Shown here: positions 21,219 through 34,649 of the stretch, in pieces | How positions within the stretch are numbered: the stretch's first letter is position 1 | Layout: each line of letters starts with the position of its first letter | NCBI GenBank assembly: GCA_034769895.1 | Contig: CM068367.1 | Location: forward strand, 704,352,885 to 704,416,884 | Reading direction: 5' to 3' | DNA: 64,000 nucleotides | Origin: Magicicada septendecula | Lineage: Eukaryota > Arthropoda > Insecta > Hemiptera > Cicadidae | Translations under genes and position numbers: made by a program | Notes under the pieces: model-generated | The model's database searches: none | Seen by the model: the letters and a program-made list of their open reading frames with translations, nothing else | Told to the model about the DNA's origin: nothing

Positions 21219-22279
21219 GTATGTTGTCAGCTGTTTTAAGAAACAATTATTGTATTATACTTAGATATGTATTACATGATACAGAATTCTAATTACATCA
21301 TTAGACAGTGTGCTCCCCGTAACATCACCATTATTATGGTAGTTTATAATAATTGTTTTTAACTTATTTTTGGATATCGGTTAAAAACTTTTATTTTGCA
21401 ATAACCTAACCATTTGTTGTTATTAGGTTAGGATATAAAATGATCTAAATGTGTTTATGTAAAATAATCTAAAGGAGCAACAAATAGTTCATGTTATTTA
21501 CATGTGGTATCTGCATATTTATAGACAAATTATCCTTCCATTCAACAGTAACACCATTCAGTATTTCTCCTCTTTGTGGCTAAAAATATAAACTTTATTG
21601 ATTTCAATTACAAGGGATTTTTAACATTGACTTTCCAGCTGTAACAGCTAATTGTATACCATCTCTGAAAATATATCTTTGGCACGGAATAGTCTTCCCT
21701 CACTCGTCTATCCAGCTGTAGCCAGTTTATTAGATTTATTTATTTATCTTTCATTTAAATTCACAGCAGCACCTCTTTGATAATTCCTTTGTCCTTCTGG
21801 TCTGCTCTCTTTTCTTCAAGAATCTATACATCAGCTTATCTCATTTAACTATTGTTACAACAGTATAGTTACACTGATCATCGTATGGTACAGTGGAAAC
21901 AAATACAGACACCAGTGAAGTCACTAATTACCAGTTTTAATTAATCACAACAATTTGTAATCAACAAGGTAGTCTCATGCAATAATTCAAGTTAAATTTA
22001 TCCACACGCAATAATAATGTCAAGTATTAAGATTCCTGCACTAATTATAACACAATAATCACTTTTCACTAATGACTCAGTCCACACTAAAAAAGTCGCT
22101 CAGTGTAACTGTCTGACAAAGCCAGCTGCTGTGGGTTATGTAAGTAGTGCCGATGTTCCAGAATAACTTTCCATCCTTACTGTGATGTGCCAGTACAATG
22201 CGTATTTCAACTGCTCTCCAGAACAGTCGGGAAATACTTGAGTGTGGCCTTGACTAAGGCTACACGTGTTCAGCTAGTG
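21219..22279. other. Intronic or intergenic stretch
   Basis: No gene was recognised. 21860-22330 is less AT-rich and may belong to the LINE relic that follows on the minus strand. Confidence 0.4.
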
Positions 22280-22640
22280 GAGGAACGGTTGGAAGGACGC
22301 TCTCAGCTGTTCATAGGGTTCCATCGTTAACTATGTTAAAGGCTTTGTCCGTACCAATAAAACACAAACTTCCTCATTCTCTTTGCCTTCCCCGGGCCCC
22401 CATTCCTTTTCAACAACAAAACTGCTCTTCTGTGTTCTCTTCTGTTAGTCTTGAAATGTGATTGTTCAAAACTTTTAACGGTGTCTTAGCAGCATGTATT
22501 AGTATTGTTGTGTATTCCTTTTTAGTGCCTACTTTCTTTGGAAACTGTATTGTATCTGTCTGTATAAAGTTCTCAGCCCAAACACCTTTTTCATATATTT
22601 TATTGCACATTACTGTCAGGGAGCGATTGTACAGTCAGTC
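22280..22640 (-). pseudogene. LINE reverse transcriptase fragment, decayed
   Basis: The minus strand reads WAENFIQTDTIQFPKKVG, then ILIHAAKTPLKVLNNHISRL, EEQFC, stop, KGMGARGRQRE and FIGTDKAFNIVN. This follows the RT order of the widespread arthropod endonuclease-RT LINE: W...F..T....PKK, RTISL..HA.KI.L..., EQFGFR.G.GTR.A, FVDYEKAFD. Stops and frameshifts mark it dead. It may be the same family as the relic at 61990-63960. Confidence 0.6.
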
Positions 22641-25176
22641 TTCCCAGTTAAAAACAAAACTATTCCTACATTTCTCTTTTACAAATTTGTTTTATTATAA
22701 AAATAATTTGTATAACACCTTATGTAACTTTTATTAAGTTATGTTAATAAATGAAAACCATGAACATCCTAAGCAATGACATCTGACTACACCACAAGTG
22801 AGAGCATGTTGGTTGTTACCATATGCTAAACTGAGATAAAGTTAAGCCATTACCTGTGTATGTCTGTATAGTATAATGCTTTGTGTGTGTGTGTTTGGCG
22901 GGGGCTGAATCACTAGTTAGTATTTGCAGTTCATTACAGTCTGTGGAACCTCTCTATTTGTACACTCTGTTGTATTTTGTGGTTTGTACTGTATTTTGCT
23001 AACAATTGTGTATTGTTCTGTCAGTAGAATCATAGTCTGTATTTGTGGAATTAATGAAAAACTACTGAACACAAAAAGAATATCCTACTGAAACATTGCC
23101 CATTTTGTAACCATTAACAACATAAAATTAGCTGAGCAATATCTTTATAATGGGAATGGTTTTCACACCCTTGTCAGTACTATTAGTTGTTAAAACTAGC
23201 TTGCTATTTAGCCATGGTCTGATCTTAAAGTATAGTGGTCTGATCTTCGTGACTATAGTGCTGCAAGTGAACCAATCAGATGAGCCAGTCATGTGTGGGT
23301 TGGTCTTTGCAAAAGTTTTGTAGGCAAGTGTGTCTCCGTTTTTAGGTCATTTACCGTGATGCCAAAAGTCCTGTCTCTAAAGGTAACAACTGCTCAAGCT
23401 ATCAAAATGTCGAGCACTTCCAAAGTTGCAGTTTTTAACATCAGACAACAGCCAAACAGATTGGTAGTTTTAACAACTAAAATAGTACTGAACAATATTG
23501 ATTCTGATGACAAAAATTTACTGCCACGCAACAAACTGTAGTATTTAATTATAACAGATTTATATTCTGTTTACAAGGAAGTAAGCAAAGTGTTACATAT
23601 GCTGTTAATATGTCATGCTACAGCAGCTAGTAGTGAAATTAGTATGAACACCCTGAAATGAATTAACATAGTTGATAAACAGTGTGAGTGATGATAGGTT
23701 CTTATATTTGGGCATGTTGGGTAGGAAAAAAAATTATATGAATTCCAGCTAAGAAAGAGAATATGCAGATTGAGTTAATCTAACAAGAATACAGTTTAAT
23801 TTTAAGATATGTGTAACCGATTTGTGATTCATTTAGATGGTTTAGGTTCTAACATAACAAATGAAATACTAGTTGCCATCCATTTGACATAGATCTTAAT
23901 GAATCTTTACTAATCTATGTGTACTTAAGGTGAATATCTATTTTTACTTAAGACGAATACGTATGTAGATCTTAATTTATTATTAAGTATTTTAACTTGG
24001 ATGGGGGTGAATATCATTAAACCAGTGTCCTAGTTTTAGAAACTACACTACACCACTGATTGCTAGCTGATCTGTTCTTGTTGATTTCCCATTTTTGCTT
24101 GTTTTACTTCATTTTTATTATTAATGGCTCCCTTGGTCGTTTTCACTTTCTCCAATTCTACTTCAATGCCTTTGGTTTCTCTTTTGGCAAAAGTAAGTCA
24201 TCCATGTGTTCCTCCCATCACTTCTTTACTTCATCTTCTATATATATATTCCTTTGCTATTCGTTCCTTTAATTTCGGACATTTTACTATTACCTTTCTA
24301 TGTAATCTTATACAACAGGTGAAAAGCAATGCATAACATACATTTGTATTTAATATAAATTTTATGTACATGTAAAATTTCTTGTGCATGTCAAATTTTT
24401 AGTTGTTCAATTTAAATATTTTACTTTCTGAAACCAGATGTCAATTTGTAGAAACCAAGCAGGATTCATTCATTCAACAGTTAAGGGGGGCATAAATGTA
24501 TTTTCATTTTATTTCTTCTCCGTTTCCTTATTCCAAAATAGTGATGGGCTTTTACATTTACTAGTTTTTTTTTTTTTAGTATCCAGATATCCAATAAACA
24601 ACTGTTTGCTATTCATGAACTTAACGTTGTGTATTTAGTCAGTTTTGGACCCAAGCCCTAAAACAGGGATCAGAAATTTGAAAAAAATTGTAAAAATTCA
24701 TCCATGTCAGGCTAAGTGGAATTTTAACACAAAACTGAATGTTTGGAAGTTTTAGTGTTTATTGTATGATTGTACTGTTGTTATTCTGCTAAAACAGAAA
24801 ACAATTAGTAGTGTAATTGGGATTTTTGTTATATGTCTGATAATTGAAGGATTGATAATATCGAAGTTTATCTAATAATAAAGTGTAATAATATAATTTA
24901 TCTACTTCGGTCAAAATAGTGAGTGATTTCTGGAACTCAAGGAGCTTATTAGTTTAGCTTCTACACTCATTGTTCTTTTTTCTTCATTTCAGAAATTGTG
25001 AATACATATCTCCAGACTTGCCTGTTTGATTCCTCTGTTAATTAATTTCTCTTTCATACTTGTTATACCATCATGTCAAATTTCTTGACTCCTTTTGTAC
25101 CTCCATAGTATCTTCACCAGTCCAGTAACTTCTTGTTTTCCATCTTCATTATTATTTAGTTTTTTTTTCACCATTT
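22641..25176. other. Non-coding stretch
   Basis: No supported gene. The 82-codon ORF at 23293-23541 has no recognisable motif. A T-rich low-complexity region lies at 24060-24600. Confidence 0.45.
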
Positions 25177-25520
25177 ACCTTTGCTCTCTGCGTTTTGTTA
25201 TATTCCTTGTTCCTCTACCATTTTTGACATGTAAAATCTTTCTGTTCAGTACCCACTTTCTCCCAATAAACCATTATCAGATTAGATTCTGTTTTTGTCT
25301 TAAAATGTGAATTGTAATTCCGATAGTCTGTTGACGTAATGATTCTGTTGTATACCTTTCCTCTCTGCTTTTCATTATATTCTTTGTTCCTCCACCATTT
25401 TTTGACAAGTAAAGTCTTTCTGTTCGCTACCCACTTTCTGCCAATAATCCATTATCACATTAGATTCTATTTTTGTCTCAAAATGTGAATTATAAATCAG
25501 ATAGTCTGTTGACCTAATTA
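25177..25520. repeat. Tandem duplication, 177-bp period
   Basis: 25177-25353 and 25354-25520 are diverged direct copies: shared blocks include ACCCACTTTCT, CCAATAA.CCATTATCA and GATAGTCTGTTGAC. About 85% identical by eye. Confidence 0.8.
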
Positions 25521-25739
25521 GTTACCTCTTGAAAAACTATATTGAAGTGCGATTGGTGGGAAGCAAAGTACTGGTGTTGGAGAGCTGTACTAGCCAAAGT
25601 AAATGATAAACATTGTCTAACATTTTTATTGATACGTGTTTGTTCTGTGGATGCAAGTTTGCCTGATTGGATTAACCTTCCAACTCAGCAGATTACTTTT
25701 AGCTGTAAAAATCCGTGTAATATAATTCTGTGAATAAGT

Positions 25740-25867
25740 AATCAGGGATTCTTGGATTTCGTTGTCCATGACGTGTCCGTTACTTAACTAAATATCACTA
25801 TAGTATTGACGACTCGGAACGTTAGTGTTCCGAGTCGTCAATACTATAGTGATATTTAATCAGGGAT
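25740..25867. repeat. Perfect 31-bp palindrome in an insert flanked by 10-bp direct repeats
   Basis: Arms 25790-25820 and 25827-25857 are perfect reverse complements (containing TATTGACGACTCGGAAC) around a 6-base loop GTTAGT. The direct repeat AATCAGGGAT at 25740-25749 and 25858-25867 brackets the insert, as for a target-site duplication. Likely a small foldback element. Confidence 0.75.
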
Positions 25868-26843
25868 GTTAACTGTGTATAGTATTCATGATGGATCAGT
25901 GAGCCCTTGCTCTATGTTGCCCTTATTTGAATTTGTTCTAGTATTACATTCTGTATCTATATGCTCCAGTCACTGTTGCAGTGGTTTCACTCCAATTGTC
26001 ACTTGCAGCCATCATTTCAATAAGTATTCAGGATGTGGTGATTTTTTTAATGCTCTGTACGTAGTATACAAATAAAAGAACACAACAAAACAGTCAAACC
26101 TTCATTTCTTTGTAAAGGCAATGGGTGAAGCAGTTAAAAAGCTGAGTGTGGTGGTGGAAAGAAACCTTACCTCCCTTACATGTAAAGTTAATTGTGGAAC
26201 CTACCTCAGTGTTAATTTTGGAGTTAATGTATTATGTTGGTTGCAGAGTCTATGGATAAAATGTTAGCTTTAAAACAAGTTCAGCTAACATCAAGCTGCA
26301 CATCATAGGTTATACTCTTGACAGCATAGCTCTTTAACTGTGTCGTACTGTAACAATACTACTAGTGATATATTAGTTGGTCATCACCCATTCTCCTCAT
26401 TACTATATTCTTATAGGCTAAAAAGTACATTATTCGTTTTATATTTTGATATGAGAAAGAGTTGGAAAAGTATTGTATTTTGTTTTATTACATTATATAA
26501 TATTATACATTTATGTCTTTGCTTCACTATTAACATAATGAACTCCTAATATGTCAACCTGATATATGGGCTGGCAATCCTGCTGCATAGTACTTAACAT
26601 TACCTGCCAGGAGGCATTGTACATCAACTCATTTCACCTTACAGTGTTGGTTTAACCATATACAGACTTCCTACAGAATTCAAACCACCGTCTTATAGTG
26701 GAAGTAAAAAAAACTTGAGCCACTTGAGTATGGAGGAGGTCTAAAACATAATTGTGTATGTGCATGTGTGTATGTGAACACGCTTGAAGATATTACTGTT
26801 GTTTCAAATAAAATCCTGCATTAATTTTTACGTTTTTTTTTGA
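25868..26843. other. Non-coding stretch
   Basis: Nothing recognised on either strand. Confidence 0.5.
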
Positions 26844-27091
26844 CATGATAATGTCTTATGGCTGGCCATCATTTGGAAATTTCTGTAACGCATCACGCTG
26901 CATGACGTCATCATTTACCAGCCGGGAATCGTTAACTAAAACCGCGACCGCTAACGTGCTAACGTCCGTCGCAGATTAAAGACCTAACAAGCAAACAACA
27001 CTGCATAGCTGTAGATAGGTATGTAACCAATCAGTCAGTCAGTAACCATAATAATGTTGCGTTTAGCTGGCGGCTGAAAGACATTATCATG
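26844..27091. mobile_element. MITE-like insert with 14-bp terminal inverted repeats
   Basis: CATGATAATGTCTT at 26844-26857 is exactly repeated in inverse at 27078-27091, and homology continues imperfectly inward (GGCTGGCC versus CAGCCGCCAGC). The 248-bp interior is CG-richer than its surroundings and non-coding. No clear target duplication was found, so the superfamily is unassigned. Confidence 0.5.
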
Positions 27092-29030
27092 CTCTTAAGC
27101 TTTTACCATTTGGTAAACGGTACTTTACATTTTTCTGAAAGGGTTTTAGCTGTTTTTTGTCAGAATCAGTTCATCTTACGAATTTTTTCAACCTGAACAT
27201 TAGTGAAGAGTCAACAGTCTCACAGTGGCAGAGATTAGTTTATTCAATATTCTTAACTCCTTCAATACAGAACTTGTGTATGCACAACGCTATTCATGAC
27301 TTGAGACATCGGAACTACTGGCTTGAACTCTTGTGACCATTTAACTTATAGTGACAGTATTGAAACAGTAAATATCCAGATGTTACTTATATACATTAAT
27401 TTATTTAAATATAATTACAAATTTTTTCATGTACATGTTTCTTAACAATGTAAAAATTTTGTCAAAAGACAGGAAAGTTAAACAGATGAAGTATACAACT
27501 TTTGATATTATCATAAATTGTTTGTTGTAATTCTAAAAAGTTCTGAAACAGAAATTGATAATAAGAGTGAAATGTAGAGTTAATCACAGCACAGCTGTTA
27601 GAAAATTACATTATGTGGAAGGTATGGAATGGCAATTAGTAATGTTTCTACATATATTTTTGAAATAAAATTACAAATAGTGTGGAAGGTCACTTATGAC
27701 ACACATGCGAATCATGTATGATCACAAGATCAGTTGTTGTTATGGAAACGTAACAGTGTTTGTTCTAGTTTAAGATGGGAAGAGATTAAAAGATTCTAAC
27801 AGTGCAGAAGAATTTTTTGTTCAACAGTATTGTTGTTCATACAAAGTTGGGCAAACAAAAGGACAGTTTTCTACACATTGCAAATGTATTTTTAAAAGTG
27901 TTCCAAAAACCATGCCCCAGTAACATGGTTTTGTTAGTAGTCATTTTAAATTCTTTTATACAGGAAACCTTACACAGCTCAAAGTCTGCACCAGCCAACA
28001 AGTTACGGTGATCAAATGCAAATCAAGGATTACTTTATATTACTTACTGAATCAAGCAATGAATCATCTTCTGAAAGAATTATCTGGTGAACACCTATGA
28101 AATTGAATCTTAATCAGGCATCTACAAGAAGATTGTTAAATGAAACTTGATAGTTTTGCATACAATATATGTTTGAGAAATGCAGACAAGAAAGCAAGAA
28201 TTGTTTAATGGTAGCAAAAGTGTACAATGATTTTGCATTCCTGTCAGCTGTGTGAAAGTATGAATGTATGAAATGCATGGGTTTTCTGATGAAAGCTATA
28301 TTAGTTATCATTTGTGTGGCTTTATTAGTGAATCTATAACATGTTATCTAGGCAAAAGCCCTTCTGTAATCAGCATGGAACAGTATGATGTATGTTGTCT
28401 ACAAATAGCATATTGGGCTTTTATTTTGTTAAGGATGATTATGAAAATTCTGTTACTGTAAACGAGATATGTCATAGAAAAATAATTGTTACATCATTTC
28501 TGAGTTCTTAGGATCTGCCATGTTATAGAAATCATGTTAATTCACACACTTGGATCCCAGCGGGACATAGCGAGGGGCTTATTTCTTTGTCTGTGCAAAT
28601 TTTGGTAACTATATAATTTCTTGTGGAATTTCCCATGTTCTCCTCATTCATCTGATTTTATAAAACGTAATTCTTTTTTGGTTATAATAAAGAGAACCAC
28701 TTTGAAAGAACATTCATTACATAATGATTACTTGTGTAAGAGTAATTTGAAACAGCCTCTGATTAGGAACCTTTTTGAGAGTCTACATAAGCATTACAAT
28801 TATTGCCTGAAATATAATGGAAACTATATTGAAATTGTTCTGTTCAGCTTAGGAAAAAATATAGCAGTTAATTTCCGCATATCATTAGATTCAAGTAATG
28901 TTCATTTTATTTGTGACTAATATAGATTGGTTATGAAAACTATTTCCAATACTTTTTGTTTTAGTACATACTGTATGTGCAAACTATTACTTGTTGATAG
29001 CACATATGATATAAAAATGTGGATACATTA
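27092..29030. other. Non-coding stretch
   Basis: Several short ORFs (for example 28621-28920) show no motif. No gene is supported. Confidence 0.4.
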
Positions 29031-29031
29031 C

Positions 29032-30035
29032 GAGGTCTGACAATTAAGTTTGCAAACTCGCCACCATTTAGCACTGAGGGCAGCGCTATACAAGCAGCTC
29101 TGTAAGATTTCATAACCTGGGTTATGATTAAGTGTTGGTTATGATTGGTGAAGATTTCAGTGTCTCACAGCAGTGTTCATGAAATACGGGAAATGTTAGA
29201 GCAGGTGTACGGTGAGAATTCCACGAAGAAAACGGTGTACAAATGGATTAAATGGTTTTATGAGGGAGGGAGAACAAGTGACTGATGAAGAAAGGGTAGG
29301 GTGGCCATTAACGAGCCGAACAGACAAAAACATTGCCAAAATTTGTCAAATTATGCATGCAAATCGGCGACTGACTATAAGATCCATAGCAGACCAAGTG
29401 AACATTGATAGGGAAACTGTGCGGAAAGTTTTAATTGAAGATCTTGGCATGCACAAGGTATGTACCAAAATAGTCCCAAGGAGCTCACCGATGAACAAAA
29501 GCAAAGGAGGGTTGAACTGTGCACAGACCTATTTTGGGCCGACTTCGCTTATGGGTGACTCTGAAACAAAGCAACAAAGTGCCCAATGGAAGTCACCTGA
29601 CTCTCCACAACCGAAAAAGTTCCATCAATCAAAATCAAAACGTTGTTGATAACCTTTTTTGATATCCAAGGGATTGTTCACTATGAATTTGTACGACCAG
29701 GACAAACAGTTAACCAAGTGTACTATTTGAGAGTGCTGCAATGTTGCATGAAAAACTGAGACGCAAATGACCAGAACTTATTGCCAACAACTCATGGCTT
29801 GTGCATCATGACAATGCACCTGCACACACGGCATTGTCTGTAAGAGAGTTTTAGGCCAAAAAACAAATAACTAGTAGTCCACCACCATACTCATCTGACC
29901 TTGCCCCCAATGACTTCTTTCATTACCCGAAGATCAAATAAGTGTTGAAAGGAAGACATTGAGGACATTAAGGCTAATATGGTGGCAGCCCTGAAGATCA
30001 TTCCAGAAAAAGAGTTCCAAAATTGCTTCAAAGGA
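29032..30035 (+). pseudogene. Mariner-like transposase element, decayed
   Basis: The left end CGAGGTCTGACAATTAAG follows a TA and matches mariner-type inverted ends. The transposase can be followed in shifting frames: EIREMLEQVYGENSTKKTVY, SRTDKNIAKICQIMHANRRL, TIRSIADQVNIDRETVRKVL (HTH), IEDLGMHKVCTKIVP, then SPQPKKFHQSKSK, SWLVHHDNAPAHTALSVREF (second catalytic D) and SDLAPNDFFHYPKIK (third D of DD34D). Stops, frameshifts and loss of the segment with the first catalytic D make it dead. The right terminal repeat was not found. Confidence 0.85.
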
Positions 30036-30597
30036 TAGAGCAAACACTAAAAATTCAAAACTTCCGATTTGGGTTAAAATTCCTCTTAGCCTGCCAAGTT
30101 GCTGGATTTTCATAATTTTTTCAAATTTTTTATTTATTTTTTGTATCTGGGTACCAAAATTTTAAAATTTCCACAACTTAACACTACATTCAGATGGTAG
30201 TTAAAATTCTCTTTAATTTTGATGTCCTACATGAATTTTTGCAATTTTACAAAATTTTGACCCACTTTTGTGCTCTGACGTTCAAACATTTTCAGAAATG
30301 AACAGTATATTTAGATTGTGGTTTAAATCTTTTTTAATTTGACACGACATGGGCTTTTGCGATTTTTGCAATTTTGACCCCCACATTTTTGCCTCCGACT
30401 CCCATTTTGGAGGGATCGATCTCAAAAACAGTAGGGTTGTGTAGGGTAAAAGTATGAACTCTAATGCCAAGTTTTACAAAAATCGGTTGATGCATTCAAA
30501 AGTTATCGTAACACGTACCCCAAATAGACAGACAACTGCCAAACTTCGATCGAGTCAACTCTTTCAAGTAAACTGCTATTTCAATGTCACTGGTAAT
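30036..30597. other. Non-coding stretch between mariner relic and hAT
   Basis: It has loosely repeated AATTTTGACCC / TTTTGCAATTTT phrases (30100-30400), perhaps an old repeat. No gene. Confidence 0.4.
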
Positions 30598-33473
30598 CAG
30601 GGGCGGCTTATGAGGGAGGACTCTGGGGCGTCACCCTCCCTATGAAATAAAGCAATAGAAGAAACAAAACGTATTTTGAAATTTGTTCCAGTTTTTTCTT
30701 TGCATAATAGGAAAAGCAAATGAATAACATATTATCATTACACAATTTCACCATTTTATCAAGGAAATTACTAAAAATCATAATCACAACAGCCGCAGCT
30801 ACTAGTGAAATCATAGTAAAATCAGGGTAACATGTGCCGCTGCTTATGAGCTTTGGACGGCTGACAGCAGAGCCCAAGTCTGTACATACAGTACAGCTGG
30901 ATACCGTGACAATGTGATGTCACTGACATTAGCTAAATGGTAATTATGTACGTAGTATATTATATACGATAATTATATATGTAGGACCACCAATGGGAGT
31001 CCCACAGGCTCTCAGTGCGTTAGTACCAGTTTTCGCTCGAGTTTCGATTGAAAATGAACATTTCCGACATTAAAAAACTTAATTTTTCTTCTTTTTCATT
31101 AGAAGAAAAGCTTGATATAAAAACAATGCAAGACCAATGTGACCGATTTGAACTTAAGTCAAGTGCAAAGGGAAAGGAGAGTTTTACACGCTTTGGTAGG
31201 AAAGTGTTTGATACAACGTCGTGGATATGTGGGTGTGAAGAAAGTAACTCTTTGTTTTGTTTTGTGTGTTTATTGTTTGGTGGTGACAACAGTTGGACAA
31301 GAGACGGTGTAAGCGATCTGAAGCATCTTACAGTGAAAATTAGCATAAAACAAAACAATCTCATCAGTTTTCAGCTGCTAGGAAAAACAAACATATCTGC
31401 TAGTTTGAGTACAGCACATGCAGAAAATGTTCGCAGACATAATGAACGAGTGGACAGAAATCGCCAGATTCTTTCAAGAGTGATAGACCTTTCAAAACTT
31501 TGTAGCAATTGTAATCTTCTTATTCATGGTCATAACGAAAAAACCACTCTAATAATAAAGGTGTATTTTTAGAATTGGTAAATTATAAAAGAAAAATCGA
31601 CGCTGCTTTTAATAGCCACATGAAAGAAGCCCATGTTTTAAAGGGACCTCTAAGAGGGTACAAAATGAACTTTTATAATGCATGCTTGATGTGTGCCGTG
31701 AAAATATTGTACAAGAGATTGAAAAAGCCTCATTTTATGTTATAATGGCAGACGATACAACTGATGTATCCGCGAAAACACAGACAGTCTTGGTTTTTGA
31801 TACGAATTAAACGGTCGTATTCATGAACGATTTTGGGGGTTTTCGAGTCCGGATAAACAAGACGAAGAACACAGGGTGATGATTGACACAGGGTATTTTG
31901 GAGAAGCTTGATCCAAGTTTAGGAAATAATTCTGATAAACTGATCACACAGACATACGATGGAGCTGCTGTTATGTGTGGACATGATGGAGGTGTAAATG
32001 TCAAAATCAATGAAACGTATAGAGATGCTCATTATTTTTATTGTTATCCCTACCAATTAAATAAATTGCTTGCACAAGCTGCTTCAAATATGACAAGTGT
32101 AAGAATTTGTTGTGCCTATTTAAAGGGATTGCCACCTTTTTCTCCCATTCTCCAGACAGGAGAGTGGCGTTAGAATATATATGCAATAAAAGAGATACTT
32201 CGACCCTCACAGACTAGTTGGAATTTTCAATCAAGGACAATACAAACAGTTTTAAATTACAAAGACGATATTCTTGAATGTTTTTAAAATATACAGTCAG
32301 GCGTTCAAAGTATACATTTCTGAAATGGTAACACAAGCTGCTGGGTTTATTAACTAACTTGAAAATAGCACTTTCTTTTTTGGCTAAAATTTTATTCAAA
32401 AATAATGCCTCAAGTTGATATATTATTTAACCAGTTACAAGTTGTGCAAACCGATCCAGTCAGAATTCGATCGGCTATTGACAACTTTGAAAAAGCAGTA
32501 ATCAAAATAAGAAATACGTTACCTTCTGCATTCCATATACCAGAAGAAATAATTGAGGTGATCACAGAAGCGTCTACATCTAGAAAGAGGCGACTCCCGA
32601 ATGATAAGACTTTAAATATATCGGCAAACGAAGTTTGTGATACAATCGTATATCAAATAAAAGAATGCTTTTCATTCAAAAACCATCTTTGTGCAGCAAA
32701 GATATTTCAACCCTAATCCCTCAATGAACATAAGAAAAATGATCTTCCGGTAGATGACGTTAACCGTTTTGCAGTGCACTTCCAATGATTGACAAAAATT
32801 CTTTTATGACAGAGCTTGAAGTTTTTTACTTCAGATCAGAAATAATAAGAAAATGTGGCTGGCTGCTTGAAGACTTAAATTTTGTAACTTCTTTCGGATT
32901 AGACAGTGCATTTAAAGAAATCACGAAAGCATTAAAAATATTTGTAACTATTCCTACGACTACTTCAGAAATTGAACGGTGTTTTTCAACTCTGAAGTTA
33001 ATCAAATACTATTTAAGAAACACCATGAGTGAATATAGATTAACTGCTTTGGCTATGTTGTCTACAGAACAGTCAATGAGTTGCAAGACACCAGACTTTA
33101 ACGAACTAGTAGTACAAAAATTCATTCGGGCAAAAACAGAAGATTAGATTTTTCTTTTAAACGATAAGTTTACAGATAATCTATTTCTTATAATTTATAG
33201 TGCTCGATATATTAAGAATGTGTTTGCATAATTTTTGTTTATGATTTGTATTTCATGATAATAATGTAATAATGTAATGATAATAATGTATTTCACAGTA
33301 ATAACTTTTGTGATTTTTATTTTTTATTAATTTTATACTTATTTAAGCATAGTTTGCAACTTAAGTACAGGGTGGTATGAAGATGGTAATAGGGTAAGTT
33401 GCAGTAGAGACTTACATTATTTGACAATTTTTGAGAGCGCCCCCACTTAAGGTTACCTCACGAGCCGCCACTG
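30598..33473 (+). mobile_element. hAT element with ZMYM1-like transposase and intact ends
   Basis: The left end CAGGGGCGGCTTATGAGG and the reverse complement of the right end (CAGTGGCGGCTCGTGAGG) are imperfect terminal inverted repeats of hAT type. The flanks CTGGTAAT (30590-30597) and CTGATAAT (33474-33481) form an 8-bp target duplication with one mismatch, as expected for hAT. The 2876-bp element encloses a decayed transposase. Confidence 0.85.
31054..33147 (+). pseudogene. ZMYM1-like hAT transposase, broken ORF
   Basis: Starts at ATG 31054. The order matches zinc finger MYM-type protein 1-like hAT transposases: TTF-type zinc finger (TSWICGCEESNSLFCFVCLL, then WTRDGVSDLKHL), DUF4371 start (SLSTAHAENVRRHNERVDRN), catalytic region (ADDTTDVS near 31750, LITQTYDGAAVMCGHDGG near 31940) and C-terminal dimerisation region (TIPTTTSEIERCFSTLK form as VTIPTTTSEIERCFSTLKL, 32945-32995). 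At least four frame breaks (after 31569, near 31860, near 32170, 32716) and a deletion between the middle and the PQVDILFNQLQ segment at 32405 disable it. Confidence 0.85.
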
Positions 33474-34339
33474 CTGATAATGTAGCATTATCAGATTAAC
33501 TTAGCATAACATAAATTTGAAACACTAGGTTTTGACTCGAATATGTTGGTAATGACTATAAATTATTTCTTGAAGAATAGGAATCACTAGTGCTTTGTTT
33601 CCAGGCTAGGCTTGTAAAACAATAACTAGGCGGCTCTCCTCTTGACCTGCCGTCTATAACAGCCTGTAACTACAAGACATTTAAGATTTAATTAAATCTT
33701 AAGTTTACGTGGGGCTAGCATATAACAGGAATCAGAAGTGACGACATGATGACTGGATGACGCACTGACGTTCTTCCAATAAAATTGTCCATGAAATCCG
33801 CAACATATGGTAACTCGGCTCTACCATTTTTCTGAGTTCTGTCTAAATATCGGACACAGTTGCAAATAAAGACGATGGAAGATTTTAACAAGTACAGCAT
33901 GTTTATGTATGCCACAGTGGAACGAGGAAACAGTGTTGACATGCCGACTCTACAGAGAAACTGCACGAGTGTCACTATGAATTTGTGTATTCTAGTATTA
34001 TCGCGTTATCGAAACTAATTGATATAATATTCTATTAAATTACTCATTTAATTATGGATTATCATTACTTAAATAAGTTTTTATTAGTAGTAAATAATTT
34101 GCTATGGCCAACTGGCCGATGGGGTTTCTCTCATTGCCGATCCTGTCAAATTGTATCAAACGCCCCTTTAAATTTAGCCCCAAACTGTTAGTAATTGGAA
34201 TCTGGGGAAGGTAGAGCTGTATTTAGTAATTGGAATCTGGGGAAGGTAGAGCCGTATTGTACGACCGCACAGTGCAATTCGGTAGTAGAAATCTGTAAAC
34301 GCCACCACTTATTGTGACCGCAAGCCCCCCCCCCCAACA
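33474..34339. other. Non-coding stretch
   Basis: An 86-codon minus-strand ORF (33715-33975) has no recognised motif. A 35-bp tandem duplication lies at 34189-34258 (unit contains AATTGGAATCTGGGGAAGGT). A C-run (34326-34337) marks the edge of the GC-rich LINE. Confidence 0.5.
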
Positions 34340-34649
34340 GAGAACGTAAAAAGAATCATGTTTTGGCTCCGTGCTCAGGAGAGAGTCTACCTAGAGCTGT
34401 TGCCCGGGTAGGCTGCGTTACTTTGTTTGGCATTTTGCTATTGTGAATTTAACAGTTATTTGTGTATTCATCATCCTGATTTCTTCACCACATCATCATC
34501 ATCAACAGTGTGCTACATTTTATCAGTGTATTGTGCCGTGCGCGTCTGGTGTCGTGTTCTTTGTCTGTCATTGTAGTGATTCACTGCTGGTGAAAGTCAC
34601 TATTTCCTAGCCCTTTTTGCGTCTTTGACGTTCACTTCGGTCACCCGAG

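Noticed and set aside
23293-23541. 82-codon ORF in an intergenic region
   Set aside because: No motif, no splice or promoter support.
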